A program made the translations under genes and the position numbers. The notes under the pieces are model-generated. The model ran no database searches. It was not told where the DNA came from and was given only the letters and a program-made list of their open reading frames with translations. Positions 15,839 to 29,800 of a stretch of DNA of 64,000 bases are shown here, in pieces. The first letter of the stretch is position 1; each line of letters opens with the position of its first letter. This DNA comes from Pogonophryne albipinna (taxonomy: Eukaryota; Chordata; Actinopteri; Perciformes; Artedidraconidae), in NCBI GenBank assembly GCA_028583405.1, contig JAPTMU010000411.1:2501-66500 (forward strand), read 5' to 3'.

Positions 15839-16579
15839 ATACTTTTTTCTCAGACCTCAAATAAATGTTTCTCTTTTGGTCAGAATGTCCCTAAACCTAA
15901 TCCATAAATATGAACAATGAAGGAAAAAGGTCCGTGACCTAAAGTTCAAACAAGTTTATGAAAGTGATGATCAGCTCACCAGAAGACAGTCGAACGCTCT
16001 CTTCAGACAGAGAGTGAAAAAGCCATTAAATATAGAAATAGGTAGAACATAAATGAACCTACAGGTTGAAGTGTATTTTGGGGGGTTTAGCTGCAGTGTG
16101 AGCCTGTGAGGATGAAAGTGTCTTTCAGTTCTTTTGGAGTATTTTTTGGTGACGGAGTTAAAGCCGCTCACAGATGGCTCCGTCTCTTCTCATTTATTTT
16201 GAGTAAAGGTTAAACAGCGTTATGAAAATAGAGCGACCCATCTGTTCTCATGCAGTAAAAACACTCAGAACTTCCCCAAAACACTCCCTTCAAACCACAT
16301 GACACATGACATCAGCACCACCACATATTCAACTGAAGAAAGAGTCCTGAACTCCCTGGGTTTTTGCTGACAGGGGAAAAATAGATACTTTCTTCTGATT
16401 TTGCAGTTTGACTTTCCTCTTGGACGGTTAATATCCTACAGCGATGAAGTCATGTCTTTCTGATTCTGGCGACCTGTGTGTTGGTGTGTGTTGCCAGAAA
16501 GGAAATGTCCATGACATTTAGCAAGAACTTAAAGAATGCTCCTTGAAATCCACAATGATTCAAGGAAGAGTATTACATG
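15839..16579. other. Noncoding stretch, nothing recognised
   Basis: Unique-looking intergenic sequence up to the target duplication of the hAT-type element. Confidence 0.5.
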
Positions 16580-16768
16580 ATGCTAACCAGTGTTGTAGTA
16601 CTCGAGATCGGTCTTGTTCTCGAGACCCACTTTTTAAAGGTGTTGGTTTGGTCTCGGGATCGACTGCATTTGTACTGGGTCTTGTCTAGGACTTGAGATT
16701 TGATGTTGAGACCGGTCAAGACCACGGCTGTGGCTGGGACCTCTTGAAGGTCACCTATCATGCAAAAT

Positions 16769-19700
16769 CCTCTTCTTCATGTCTCTTCTACATCAACATG
16801 TGTCCCCTCTTCTTCATGTCTCTTCTACATCAACATGTGTCCCCTCTTCTCCATGTCTCTTCTACATCAACATGTGACCCTCTTCTCCATGTCTCTTCTA
16901 CATCAACATGTGTCCCCTCTTCTTCATGTCTCTTCTACATCAACATGTGTCCCCTCTTCTTCATGTCTCTTCTACATCAGCATGTGTCCCCTCTTCTTCA
17001 TGTCTCTTCTACATCAACATGTGTCCCCTATTCTCCATGTCTCTTCTACATCAACATGTGTCCCCTCTTCTTCATGTCTCTTCTACATCAACATGTGTCC
17101 CCTCTTCTCCATGTCTCTTCTACATCAACATGTGTCCCCTCTTCTTCATGTCTCTTCTACATCAACATGTGTCCCCTCTTCATCATGTCTCTTCTACATC
17201 AACATGTGTCCCCTCTTCATCATGTCTCTTCTACATCAACATGTGTCCCCTCTTCTCCATGTCTCTTCTACATCAACATGTGTCCCCTCTTCTTCATGTC
17301 TCTTCTACATCAACATGTGTCCCCTCTTCTTCATGTCTCTTCTACATCAACATGTGTCCCCTCTTCTTCATGTCTCTTCTACATCAACATGTGTCCCCTC
17401 TTCTTCATTTCTCTTCTACATCAACATGTGTCCCCTCTTCTTCATGTCTCCTCTACATCAACATGTGTCCCCTCTTCTTCATGTCTCCTCTACATCAACA
17501 TGTGTCCCCTCTTCTTCATGTCTCCTCTACATCAACATGTGTCCCCTCTTCTTCATGTCTCTTCTACATCAACATGTGTCCCCTCTTCTCCATGTCTCTT
17601 CTACATCAACATGTGTCCCCTCTTCTTCATGTCTCTTCTACATCAACATGTGTCCCCTCTTCTCCATGTCTCTTCTACATCAACATGTGTCCCCTCTTCT
17701 TCATGTCTCTTCTACATCAACATGTGTCCCCTCTTCTTCATGTCTTTTCTACATCAACATGTGTCTCCTCTTCTTCATGTCTCTTCTACATCAACATGTG
17801 TCCCCTCTTCTCCATGTCTCCTCTACATCAACATGTGTCCCCTCTTCTTCATGTCTCTTCTACATCAACATGTGTCCCCTCTTCTTCATGTCTCCTCTAC
17901 ATCAACATGTGTCCCCTCTTCTTCATGTCTCTTCTACCTCAACATGTGTCCCCTCTTCTTCATGTCTTTCTACATCAACATGTGTCCCCTCTTCGTCATG
18001 TCTCTTCTACATCAACATGTGTCCCCTCTTCTTCATGTCTCCTCTACATCAACATGTGTCCCCTCTTCTTCATGTCTCCTCTACATCAACATGTGTCCCC
18101 TCTTCTTCATGTCTCTTCTACATCAACATGTGTCCCCTCTTCTTCATGTCTCTTCTACATCAACATGTGTCCCCTCTTCTTCATGTCTCTTCTACATCAA
18201 CATGTGTCCCCTCTTCTTCATGTCTCTTCTACATCAACATGTGTCCCCTCTTCTTCATGTCTCTTCTAAATCAACATGTGTCCCCTCTTCTTCATGTCTC
18301 TTCTACATCAACATGTGTCCCCTCTTGTCCATGTCTCTTCTACATCAAACATGTGTCCCCTCTTCTTCATGTCTCTTCTACATCAACATGTGTCCCCTCT
18401 TCTTCATGTCTCTTCTAAATCAACATGTGTCCCCTCTTCTTCATGTCTCTTCTACATCAACATGTGTCCCCTCTTCTTCATGTCTCTTCTACATCAACAT
18501 GTGTCCCCTCTTCTCTATGTCTCTTCTACATCAACATGTGTCCCCTCTTCTCCATGTCTCTTCTACATCAACATGTGTCCCCTCTTCTTCATGTCTCCTC
18601 TACATCAACATGTGTCCCCTCTTCTTCATGTCTCCTCTACATCAACATGTGTCCCCTCTTCTTCATGTCTCTTCTACATCAACATGTGTCCCCTCTTCTT
18701 CATGTCTTTTCTACATCAACATGTGTCCCCTCTTCGTCATGTCTCTTCTACATCAACATGTGTCCCCTCTTCTTCATGTCTCCTCTACATCAACATGTGT
18801 CCCCTCTTCTTCATGTCTCCTCTACATCAACATGTGTCCCCTCTTCTTCATGTCTCTTCTACATCAACATGTGTCCCCTCTTCTTCATGTCTCTTCTACA
18901 TCAACATGTGTCCCCTCTTCTTCATGTCTCTTCTACATCAACATGTGTCCCCTCTTCTTCATGTCTCTTCTACATCAACATGTGTCCCCTCTTCTTCATG
19001 TCTCTTCTACATCAACATGTGTCCCCTCTTCTTCATGTCTCTTCTACATCAACATGTGTCCCCTCTTGTCCATGTCTCTTCTACATCAACATGTGTCCCC
19101 TCTTCTTCATGTCTCTTCTACATCAACATGTGTCCCCTCTTCTTCATGTCTCTTCTAAATCAACATGTGTCCCCTCTTCTTCATGTCTCTTCTACATCAA
19201 CATGTGTCCCCTCTTCTTCATGTCTCTTCTACATCAACATGTGTCCCCTCTTCTCTATGTCTCTTCTACATCAACATGTGTCCCCTCTTCTCCATGTCTC
19301 TTCTACATCAACATGTGTCCCCTCTTATTCATGTCTCTTCTACATCAACATGTGTCCCCTCTTCTTCATGTCTTTTCTACATCAACATGTGTCCCCTCTT
19401 CGTCATGTCTCTTCTACATCAACATGTGTTCCCCTCTTCTTCATGTCTCCTCTACATCAACATGTGTCCCCTCTTCTTCATGTCTCCTCTACATCAACAT
19501 GTGTCCCCTCTTCTTCATGTCTCTTCTACATCAACATGTGTCCCCTCTTCTTCATGTCTCTTCTACATCAACATGTGTCCCCTCTTCTTCATGTCTCTTC
19601 TACATCAACATGTGTCCCCTCTTCTCCATGTCTCTTCTACATCAACATGTGTGCCCTCTTCTTCATGTCTCTTCTACATCAACATGTGTCCCCTCTTCTT

Positions 19701-21320
19701 CATGTCTCTTCTACATCAACATGTGTCCCCTCTTCTTCATGTCTCTTCTACATCAACATGTGTCCCCTCTTCTTCCATATCTCTTCTACATCAACATGTG
19801 TCCCCCTCTTCTTCATGTCTCCTCTACATCAACATGTGTCCCCTCTTCTTCATGTCTCTTCTACATCAACATGTGTCCCCTCTTCTCATATCTCTTCTAC
19901 ATCAACATGTGTCCCCTCTTCTTCATGTCTCTTCTACACCAACATGTGTCCCCTCTTCTTCATGTCTCTTCTACATCAACATGTGTCCCCTCTTCTCCAT
20001 GTCTCTTCTACATCAACATGTGTCCCCTCTTCTTCATGTCTCTTCTACATCAACATGTGTCCCCTCTTCTCCATGTCTCTTCTACATCAACATGTGTCCC
20101 CTCTTCTTCATGTCTCTTCTACATCAACATGTGTCCCCTCTTCTTCATGTCTTTTCTACATCAACATGTGTCTCCCTCTTCTTCATGTCTCTTCTACATC
20201 AACATGTGTCCCCTCTTCTCCATGTCTCCTCTACATCAACATGTGTCCCCTCTTCTTCATGTCTCTTCTACATCAACATGTGTCCCCTCTTCTTCATGTC
20301 TCCTCTACATCAACATGTGTCCCCTCTTCTTCATGTCTCTTCTACATCAACATGTGTCCCCTCTTCTTCATGTCTCTTCTACATCAACATGTGTCCCCTC
20401 TTCTTCATGTCTCTTCTACATCAACATGTGTCCCCTCTTCGTCATGTCTCTTCTACATCAACATGTGTCCCCTCTTCTTCATGTCTCCTCTACATCAACA
20501 TGTGTCCCCTCTTCTTCATGTCTCCTCTACATCAACATGTGTCCCCTCTTCTTCATGTCTCTTCTACATCAACATGTGTCCCCTCTTCTTCATGTCTCTT
20601 CTACATCAACATGTGTCCCCTCTTCTTCATGTCTCTTCTACATCAACATGTGTCCCCTCTTCTTCATGTCTCTTCTACATCAACATGTGTCCCCTCTTCT
20701 TCATGTCTCTTCTACATCAAACATGTGTTCCCCTCTTCTCTATGTCTCTTCTACATCAACATGTGTCCCCTCTTCTCCATGTCTCTTTCTACATCAACAT
20801 GTGTCCCCTCTTCTTCATGTCTCTTCTACATCAACATGTGTCCCCTCTTCTTCATGTCTTTTCTACATCAACATGTGTCCCCTCTTCGTCATGTCTCTTC
20901 TACATCAACATGTGTCCCCTCTTCTTCATGTCCTCCTCTACATCAACATGTGTCCCCTCTTCTTCATGTCTCTTCTACATCAACATGTGTCCCCTCTTCT
21001 TCATGTCTCTTCTACATCAACATGTGTCCCCTCTTCTCCATGTCTCTTCTACATCAACATGTGTCCCCTCTTCTTCATGTCTCTTCTACATCAACATGTG
21101 TCCCCTCTTCTTCATGTCTCTTCTACATCAACATGTGTCCCCTCTTCTCCATATCTCTTCTACATCAACATGTGTCCCCTCTTCTTCATGTCTCCTCTAC
21201 ATCAACATGTGTCCCCTCTTCTTCATGTCTCTTCTACATCAACATGTGTCCCCTCTTCTTCATGTCTCTTCTACATCAACATGTGTCCCCTCTTCTTCAT
21301 GTCTCCTCTACATCAACATG
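16769..21320 (+). repeat. 37-bp minisatellite, about 123 copies
   Basis: Units built on 'catgtctcttctacatcaac' and 'atgtgtcccctcttctt' repeat every 37 bases with few substitutions and occasional 1-bp indels. Rare variants give higher-order steps: CTTGTCC recurs after 741 bp (18324, 19065) and TTCTAAATC after 740 bp (18413, 19153), that is 20 units. The unit has no stop codon in any of the three forward frames, so three overlapping frames of up to about 1015 codons appear. I do not consider these genes. The left edge is joined to MITE-end sequence (16752-16769). Confidence 0.98.
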
Positions 21321-21467
21321 TAGCCAGAGCTGGTTTTTTAACTCTGCAGTTATTGCAGCCTCAGCACTCGGCGACCCCGCTCTGTAACTCTACGTGGTCT
21401 TCCACTTCGTGGCTGAGTTGCTGTGGTTCCTAAACACCTGAATTAAATGATTAAGAGGAGTGTCCCA

Positions 21468-21976
21468 TTATGTTTGTCTATATAGTGTACGTGGCATGAC
21501 AAGCTCTTTGCCCAGCTCCTTGCTGAAAAGCCGCCGTGCATTGGTCACACCACCCATGTAATCAGGGTGTTGTGCAGTAAAGGCTGAGTAGGCATTGAGG
21601 GTGGCAACATCGAGCACATTGTGCCAGAGCACCATGACTCCTCCATGTTCTCCGCTTGCATGTGTGCGAACCATCTGATCCATTGTGTCCACTCCTGATT
21701 TAGTTTTGTTATAGTACTGGATCACTTCTGGTTCCTTCCTGCTCTGTCATCATGCATGGCGCTCAGGAGGACAACAGCTTTCCCCTTTTTCGGCACATAG
21801 CTCACCATGGTCATGTTGCCACTGAATCCAGATTCTGAGCTATGCTTCTCCCTCAATTTGGATGGCTTCATGACAGGGGGTATGTCTGGCTTGTTCTGGC
21901 GAAGGGTCCCCATAATGGTCCGGTTCTTCTCAAGGAGCTTTTCAGCCAGAGGGATACTAGTGAAGAAGTTGTCCAT
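21468..21976 (-). pseudogene. piggyBac-family transposase, C-terminal fragment
   Basis: On the minus strand, from 21976 downwards, the frame reads MDNFFTSIPLAEKLLEKN and GTLRQNKPDIPP, the conserved piggyBac (PGBD/DDE_Tnp_1_7) segment. After a one-base frame change near 21740 it continues with IQYYNKTKSGVDTMDQMV and NVLDVATLNAYSAF. The GVDTMDQM motif is diagnostic of the family and carries the last catalytic Asp. The N-terminal half is missing. The family's normal function is cut-and-paste transposition at TTAA. This copy is dead: truncated at the front and frameshifted. Confidence 0.88.
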
Positions 21977-22375
21977 TGTGATATATAATAATATCGTACA
22001 CTAGCAGCCTTTGGCCTGCTCCTTCTGTGTAATTTGACATAGACATGAAGTCTCTTCCTCACTAGTAATGGAGGACAAGGTCAGGTAATGTTCAAATATT
22101 ATGTACTGTTATCTTTCACCAGATATCAAATATCTCCTTAGGTAGAAGAAGTGTGAAATAAGACTTACAAAAGCAGCCTGTTGAGTTGTGACAAGTTTGG
22201 CATGTGAAAAGTTGTCCACGGTGAACATGTTCCTAACGGCAATCGTTTACAAATACAAGCTTCCTATCAAATTCCATGGTGAATACATGTTTGGTCCAAT
22301 CACAGCTAACATTATTATTTATAAAGAAATGATTCTTATAGTATGTCTTTTTTTCATTTGTATCACACTTAAATA

Positions 22376-22801
22376 CATGGGTCATTTTTGACCTGATACA
22401 AAAACTGTTTTAGTTCCTAAATTAAGGGAGAGAGAATGAAAATAATGATGTGTGGTGATCAAAAACAAGATATTAAATGAATACTTGGAATACTAAACGA
22501 TTAAATACATTGATTTACAAAAATATAGCTAAGAAACACTCAGCCATACATGAAATAACACTGTAGGTCAATACGGGTCATTTTTGATCCATGTTGTCCC
22601 TTAGAAGGGTAGTGATGCAAAAAAAAAAGGTATTCAAAAATTGAGAAAGGAAAATTGAAAGTAAGAATGTGTGATGATCATAAACAAGTTAATTGAGGAA
22701 TACCTGGAATTTTGAATTGTTAAAGTCATTTGTTGCAAAGATATTTACAATTAAGACTCACTCGGGTCACTTTTGACCTATGTTGTGTATCAAAGGGTTA
22801 A
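22376..22801. mobile_element. piggyBac terminal region ending at TTAA
   Basis: The palindrome-like phrase 'gggtcatttttgacc' or a near variant appears at about 22379, 22577 and 22764. The last is followed by 'atcaaagggttaa', and TTAA is the piggyBac target. It sits beyond the 5' side of the minus-strand transposase fragment, so it is probably that element's transposase-proximal terminus. I cannot find the matching opposite terminus near 21320-21470, so the element is probably truncated there. Confidence 0.6.
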
Positions 22802-22858
22802 AGTCTTGGTCTTGGTCATGACTTGGTCTCGGTTAAGGTGTACAACACTAATGCTAAC

Positions 22859-23878
<1,020 letters not shown>

Positions 23879-26800
23879 GTATATCAGTATGTAGTGTCTC
23901 TACTTTAAAGAGTCCTCTCCTGCTGATGTCCAGGTGTATATCAGTATGGAGTGTCTCTACTTTAAAGAGTCCTCTCCTGCTGATGTTCAGGTGTATATCA
24001 GTATGGAGTGTCTCTACTTTAAAGAGTCCTCTCCTGCTGATGTTCAGGTGTATATCAGTATGTAATGTCTCTACTTTAAAGAGTCCTCTCCTGCTGATGT
24101 TCAGGTGTATATCAGTATGTAATGTCTCTACTTTAAAGAGTCCTCTCCTGCTGATGTTCAGGTGTATATCAGTATGTAGTGTCTCTACTTTAAAGAGTCC
24201 TCTCCTGCTGATGTTCAGGTGTATATCAGTATGTAGTGTCTCTACTTTAAAGAGTCCTCTCCTGCTGATGTTCAGGTGTATATCAGTATGTAGTGTCTCT
24301 ACTTTAAAGAGTCCTCTCCTGCTGATGTTCAGGTGTATATCAGTATGTAGTGTCTCTACTTTAAAGAGTCCTCTCCTGCTGATGTTCAGGTGTATATCAG
24401 TATGTAGTGTCTCTACTTTAAAGAGTCCTCTCCTGCTGATGTTCCGGTGTATATCAGTATGTAGTGTCTCTACTTTAAAGAGTCCTCTCCTGCTGATGTT
24501 CAGGTGTATATCAGTATGTAGTGTCTCTACTTTAAAGAGTCCTCTCCTGCTGATGTTCAGGTGCATATCAGTATGTAGTGTCTCTACTTTAAAGAGTCCT
24601 CTCCTGCTGATGTTCAGGTGTATATCAGTATGTAGTGTCTCTACTTTAAAGAGTCCTCTCCTGCTGATGTTCAGGTGTATATCAGTATGGAGTGTCTCTA
24701 CTTTAAAGAGTCCTCTCCTGCTGATGTTCAGGTGTATATCAGTATGTAGTGTCTCTACTTTAAAGAGTCCTCTCCTGCTGATGTTCAGGTGTATATCAGT
24801 ATGTAGTGTCTCTACTTTAAAGAGTCCTCTCCTGCTGATGTTCAGGTGTATATCAGTATGTAGTGTCTCTACTTTAAAGAGTCCTCTCCTGCTGATGTTC
24901 AGGTGTATATCAGTATGTAGTGTCTCTACTTTAAAGAGTCCTCTCCTGCTGATGTTCAGGTGTATATCAGTATGTAGTGTCTCTACTTTAAAGAGTCCTC
25001 TCCTGGTGATGTTCAGGAGTATATCAGTATGTAGTGTCTCTACTTTAAAGAGTGCTCTCCTGCTCATGTTCAGGTGTATATCAGTATGTCGTGTCCCTAC
25101 TTTAAAGAGTCCTCACCTGCTGGTGTTCAGGTGTATATCAGTATGTAGTGTCTCTACTTTAAAGAGTCCTCTCCTGCTGATGTTCAGGTGTATATCAGTA
25201 TGTAGTGTCTTTACTTTAAAGAGTCCTCTCCTGCTGATGTTCAGGTGTATATCAGTATGTATTGTCTCTACTTTAAAGAGTCCTCTCCTGCTGATGTTCA
25301 GGTGTATATCAGTATGTAGTGTTTCTACTTTAAAGAGTCCTCTCCTGCTGATGTTCAGGTGTATATCAGTATGTAGTGTCTCTACTTTAAAGAGTCCTCT
25401 CCTGCTGATGTTCAGGTGTATATCAGTATGTAGTGTCTCTACTTTAAAGAGTCCTCTCCTGCTGATGTTCAGGTGTGTATCAGTATGTAGTGTCTCTACT
25501 TTAAAGAGTCCTCTCCTGCTGATGTTCAGGTGTATATCAGTATGTAGTGTCTCTACTTTAAAGAGTCCTCTCCTGCTGATGTTCAGGTGTATATCAGTAT
25601 GTAGTGTCTCTACTTTAAAGAGTTCTCTCCTGCTGATGTTCAGGTGTATATCAGTAGTGTCTCTACTTTAAAGAGTCCTCTCCTGCTGATGTTCAGGTGT
25701 ATATCAGTGTGTAGTGTCTCTACTTTAAAGAGTCCTCTCCTGCTGATGTTCAGGTGTATATCAGTATGTAGTGTCTCTACTTTAAAGAGTCCTCTCCTGC
25801 TGATGTTCAGGTGTATATCAGTGTGTAGTGTCTCTACTTTAAAGAGTCCTCTCCTGCTGATGTTCAGATATATATCAGTATGTAGTGTCTCTACTTTAAA
25901 GAGTCCTCTCCTGCTGATGTTCAGGTGTATATCAGTGTGTAGTGTCTCTACTTTAAAGAGTCCTCTCCTGCTGATGTTCAGGTGTATATCAGTATGTAGT
26001 GTCTCTACTTTAAAGAGTCCTATCCTGCTGATGTTCAGGTGTATATCAGTATGGAGTGTCTCTACTTTAAAGAGTCCTCTCCTGCTGATGTTCAGGTGTA
26101 TATCAGTATGTAGTGTCTCTACTTTAAAGAGTCCTCTCCTGCTGATGTTCAGGTGTATATCAGTATGTAGTGTCTCTACATTAAAGAGTCCTCTCCTGCT
26201 GATGTTCAGGTGTATATCAGTATGTAGTGTCTCTACTTTAAAGAGTCCTCTCCTGCTGATGTTCAGGTGTATATCAGTATGTAGTGTCTCCACTTTAAAG
26301 AGTCCTCTCCTGCTGATGTTCAGGTGTATATCAGTATGTAGTGTCTCTACTTTAAAGAGTCCTCTCCTGCTGATGTTCAGGTGTATATCAGTATGTAGTG
26401 TCTTTACTTTAAAGAGTCCTCTCCTGCTGATGTTCAGGTGTATATCAGTATGTATTGTCTCTACTTTAAAGAGTCCTCTCCTGCTGATGTTCAGGTGTAT
26501 ATCAGTATGTAGTGTCTCTACTTTAAAGAGTCCTCTCCTGCTGATGTTCAGGTGTATATCAGTATGTAGTGTCTCTACTTTAAAGAGTCCTCTCCTGCTG
26601 ATGTTCAGGTGTATATCAGTATGTAGTGTCTCTACTTTAAAGAGTCCTCTCCTGCTGATGTTCAGGTGTGTATCAGTATGTAGTGTCTCTACTTTAAAGA
26701 GTCCTCTCCTGCTGATGTTCAGGTGTATATCAGTATGTAGTGTCTCTACTTTAAAGAGTCCTCTCCTGCTGATGTTCAGGTGTATATCAGTATGTAGTGT

Positions 26801-29800
26801 CTCTACTTTAAAGAGTTCTCTCCTGCTGATGTTCAGGTGTATATCAGTAGTGTCTCTACTTTAAAGAGTCCTCTCCTGCTGATGTTCAGGTGTATATCAG
26901 TGTGTAGTGTCTCTACTTTAAAGAGTCCTCTCCTGCTGATGTTCAGGTGTATATCAGTATGTAGTGTCTCTACTTTAAAGAGTCCTCTCCTGCTGATGTT
27001 CAGGTGTATATCAGTGTGTAGTGTCTCTACTTTAAAGAGTCCTCTCCTGCTGATGTTCAGGTATATATCAGTATGTAGTGTCTCTACTTTAAAGAGTCCT
27101 CTCCTGCTGATGTTCAGGTGTATATCAGTGTGTAGTGTCTCTACTTTAAAGAGTCCTCTCCTGCTGATGTTCAGGTGTATATCAGTATGTAGTGTCTCTA
27201 CTTTAAAGAGTCCTATCCTGCTGATGTTCAGGTGTATATCAGTATAGTGTCTCTACTTAAAAGAGTTCTCTCCTGCTGATGTTAAGGTGTATATCAGTGT
27301 GTAGTGTCTCTGCTTTAAAGAGTCCTCTCCTGCTGATGTTCAGGTGTATATCAGTATGGAGTGTCTCTACTTTAAAGAGTCCTCTCCTGCTGATGTTCAG
27401 GTGTATATCAGTATGTAGTGTCTCTACTTTAAAGAGTCCTCTCCTGCTGATGTTCAGGTGTATATCAGTATGGAGTGTCTCTACTTTAAAGAGTCCTCTC
27501 CTGCTGATGTCCAGGTGTATATCCGTATGGAGTGTATCTACTTTAAAGAGTCCTCTCCTGCTGATGTTCAGGTGTATATCAGTATGGAGTGTCTCTACTT
27601 TAAAGAGTCCTCTCCTGCTGATGTTCAGGTGTATATCAGTATGGAGTGTCTCTACTTTAAAGAGTCCTCTCCTGCTGATGTTCAGGTGTATATCAGTATG
27701 GAGTGTCTCTACTTTAAAGAGTCCTCTCCTGCTGATGTTCAGGTGTATATCAGTATGGAGTGTCTCTACTTTAAAGAGTCCTCTCCTGCTGATGTTCAGG
27801 TGTATATCAGTATGGAGTGTCTCTACTTTAAAGAGTCCTCTCCTGCTGATGTTCAGGTGTATATCAGTATGTAGTGTCTCTACTTTAAAGAGTCCTCTCC
27901 TGCTGATGTTCAGGTGTATATCAGTATGTAGTGTCTCTACTTTAAAGAGTCCTCTCCTGCTGATGTTCAGGTGTATATCAGTATGGAGTGTCTCTACTTT
28001 AAAGAGTCCTCTCCTGCTGATGTTCAGGTGTATATCAGTATGGAGTGTCTCTACTTTAAAGAGTCCTCTCCTGCTGATGTTCAGGTGTATATCAGTATGG
28101 AGTGTCTCTACTTTAAAGAGTCCTCTCCTGCTGATGTTCAGGTGTATATCAGTATGGAGTGTCTCTACTTTAAAGAGTCCTCTCCTGCTGATGTTCAGGT
28201 GTATATCAGTATGTAGTGTCTCTACTTTAAAGAGTCCTCTCCTGCTGATGTTCAGGTGTATATCAGTATGTAGTGTCTCTACTTTAAAGAGTCCTCTCCT
28301 GCTGATGTTCAGGTGTATATCAGTATGGAGTGTCTCTACTTTAAAGAGTCCTCTCCTGCTGATGTCCAGGTGTATATCCGTATGGAGTGTATCTACTTTA
28401 AAGAGTCCTCTCCTGCTGATGTTCAGGTGTATATCAGTATGGAGTGTCTCTACTTTAAAGAGTCCTCTCCTGCTGATGTTCAGGTGTATATCAGTATGGA
28501 GTGTCTCTACTTTAAAGAGTCCTCTCCTGCTGATGTTCAGGTGTATATCAGTATGGAGTGTCTCTACTTTAAAGAGTCCTCTCCTGCTGATGTTCAGGTG
28601 TATATCAGTATGGAGTGTCTCTACTTTAAAGAGTCCTCTCCTGCTGATGTTCAGGTGTATATCAGTATGTAGTGTCTCTACTTTAAAGAGTCCTCTCCTG
28701 CTGATGTTCAGGTGTATATCAGTATGTAGTGTCTCTACTTTAAAGAGTCCTCTCCTGCTGATGTTCAGGTGTATATCAGTATGGAGTGTCTCTACTTTAA
28801 AGAGTCCTCTCCTGCTGATGTTCAGGTGTATATCAGTATGGAGTGTCTCTACTTTAAAGAGTCCTCTCCTGCTGATGTTCAGGTGTATATCAGTATGGAG
28901 TGTCTCTACTTTAAAGAGTCCTCTCCTGCTGATGTTCAGGTGTATATCAGTATGTAGTGTCTCTACTTTAAAGAGTCCTCTCCTGCTGATGTTCAGGTGT
29001 ATATCAGTATGGAGTGTCTCTACTTTAAAGAGTCCTCTCCTGCTGATGTTCAGGTGTATATCAGTATGGAGTGTCTCTACTTTAAAGAGTCCTCTCCTGC
29101 TGATGTTCAGGTGTATATCAGTATGGAGTGTCTCTACTTTAAAGAGTCCTCTCCTGCTGATGTTCAGGTGTATATCAGTATGTAGTGTCTCTACTTTAAA
29201 GAGTCCTCTCCTGCTGATGTTCAGGTGTATATCAGTATGTAGTGTCTCTACTTTAAAGAGTCCTCTCCTGCTGATGTTCAGGTGTATATCAGTATGGAGT
29301 GTCTCTACTTTAAAGAGTCCTCTCCTGCTGATGTCCAGGTGTATATCCGTATGGAGTGTATCTACTTTAAAGAGTCCTCTCCTGCTGATGTTCAGGTGTA
29401 TATCAGTATGGAGTGTCTCTACTTTAAAGAGTCCTCTCCTGCTGATGTTCAGGTGTATATCAGTATGGAGTGTCTCTACTTTAAAGAGTCCTCTCCTGCT
29501 GATGTTCAGGTGTATATCAGTATGGAGTGTCTCTACTTTAAAGAGTCCTCTCCTGCTGATGTTCAGGTGTATATCAGTATGTAGTGTCTCTACTTTAAAG
29601 AGTCCTCTCCTGCTGATGTTCAGGTGTATATCAGTATGGAGTGTCTCTACTTTAAAGAGTCCTCTCCTGCTGATGTTCAGGTGTATATCAGTATGGAGTG
29701 TCTCTACTTTAAAGAGTCCTCTCCTGCTGATGTTCAGGTGTATATCAGTATGGAGTGTCTCTACTTTAAAGAGTCCTCTCCTGCTGATGTTCAGGTGTAT

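Larger units (their letters stand above)
16588..22850 (+). mobile_element. hAT-type element, 6.3 kb, stuffed with a minisatellite and a piggyBac relic
   Basis: The 8-mer ATGCTAAC lies at 16580-16587 and again at 22851-22858. The enclosed sequence starts CAGTGTTGTA and ends TACAACACTA, so the termini are inverted (9 of 10). Eight-base duplications and CA-starting short TIRs are hAT hallmarks. The subterminal sequence at both ends is rich in 'ctcgagac', 'ggtctcgg' and 'tcttggtc' motifs in mirrored order. No hAT transposase is visible. The interior is a 37-bp array, a piggyBac transposase fragment and a piggyBac right end, so this was a MITE-like element that grew by repeat expansion and nested insertion. 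Confidence 0.85.

Noticed and set aside
16693..21433. Overlapping long forward ORFs (up to 1015 codons) rich in Cys, His, Ser and Leu
   Set aside because: They are translations of a 37-bp tandem repeat that happens to lack stops; no start context, domain or codon-level conservation supports a protein.
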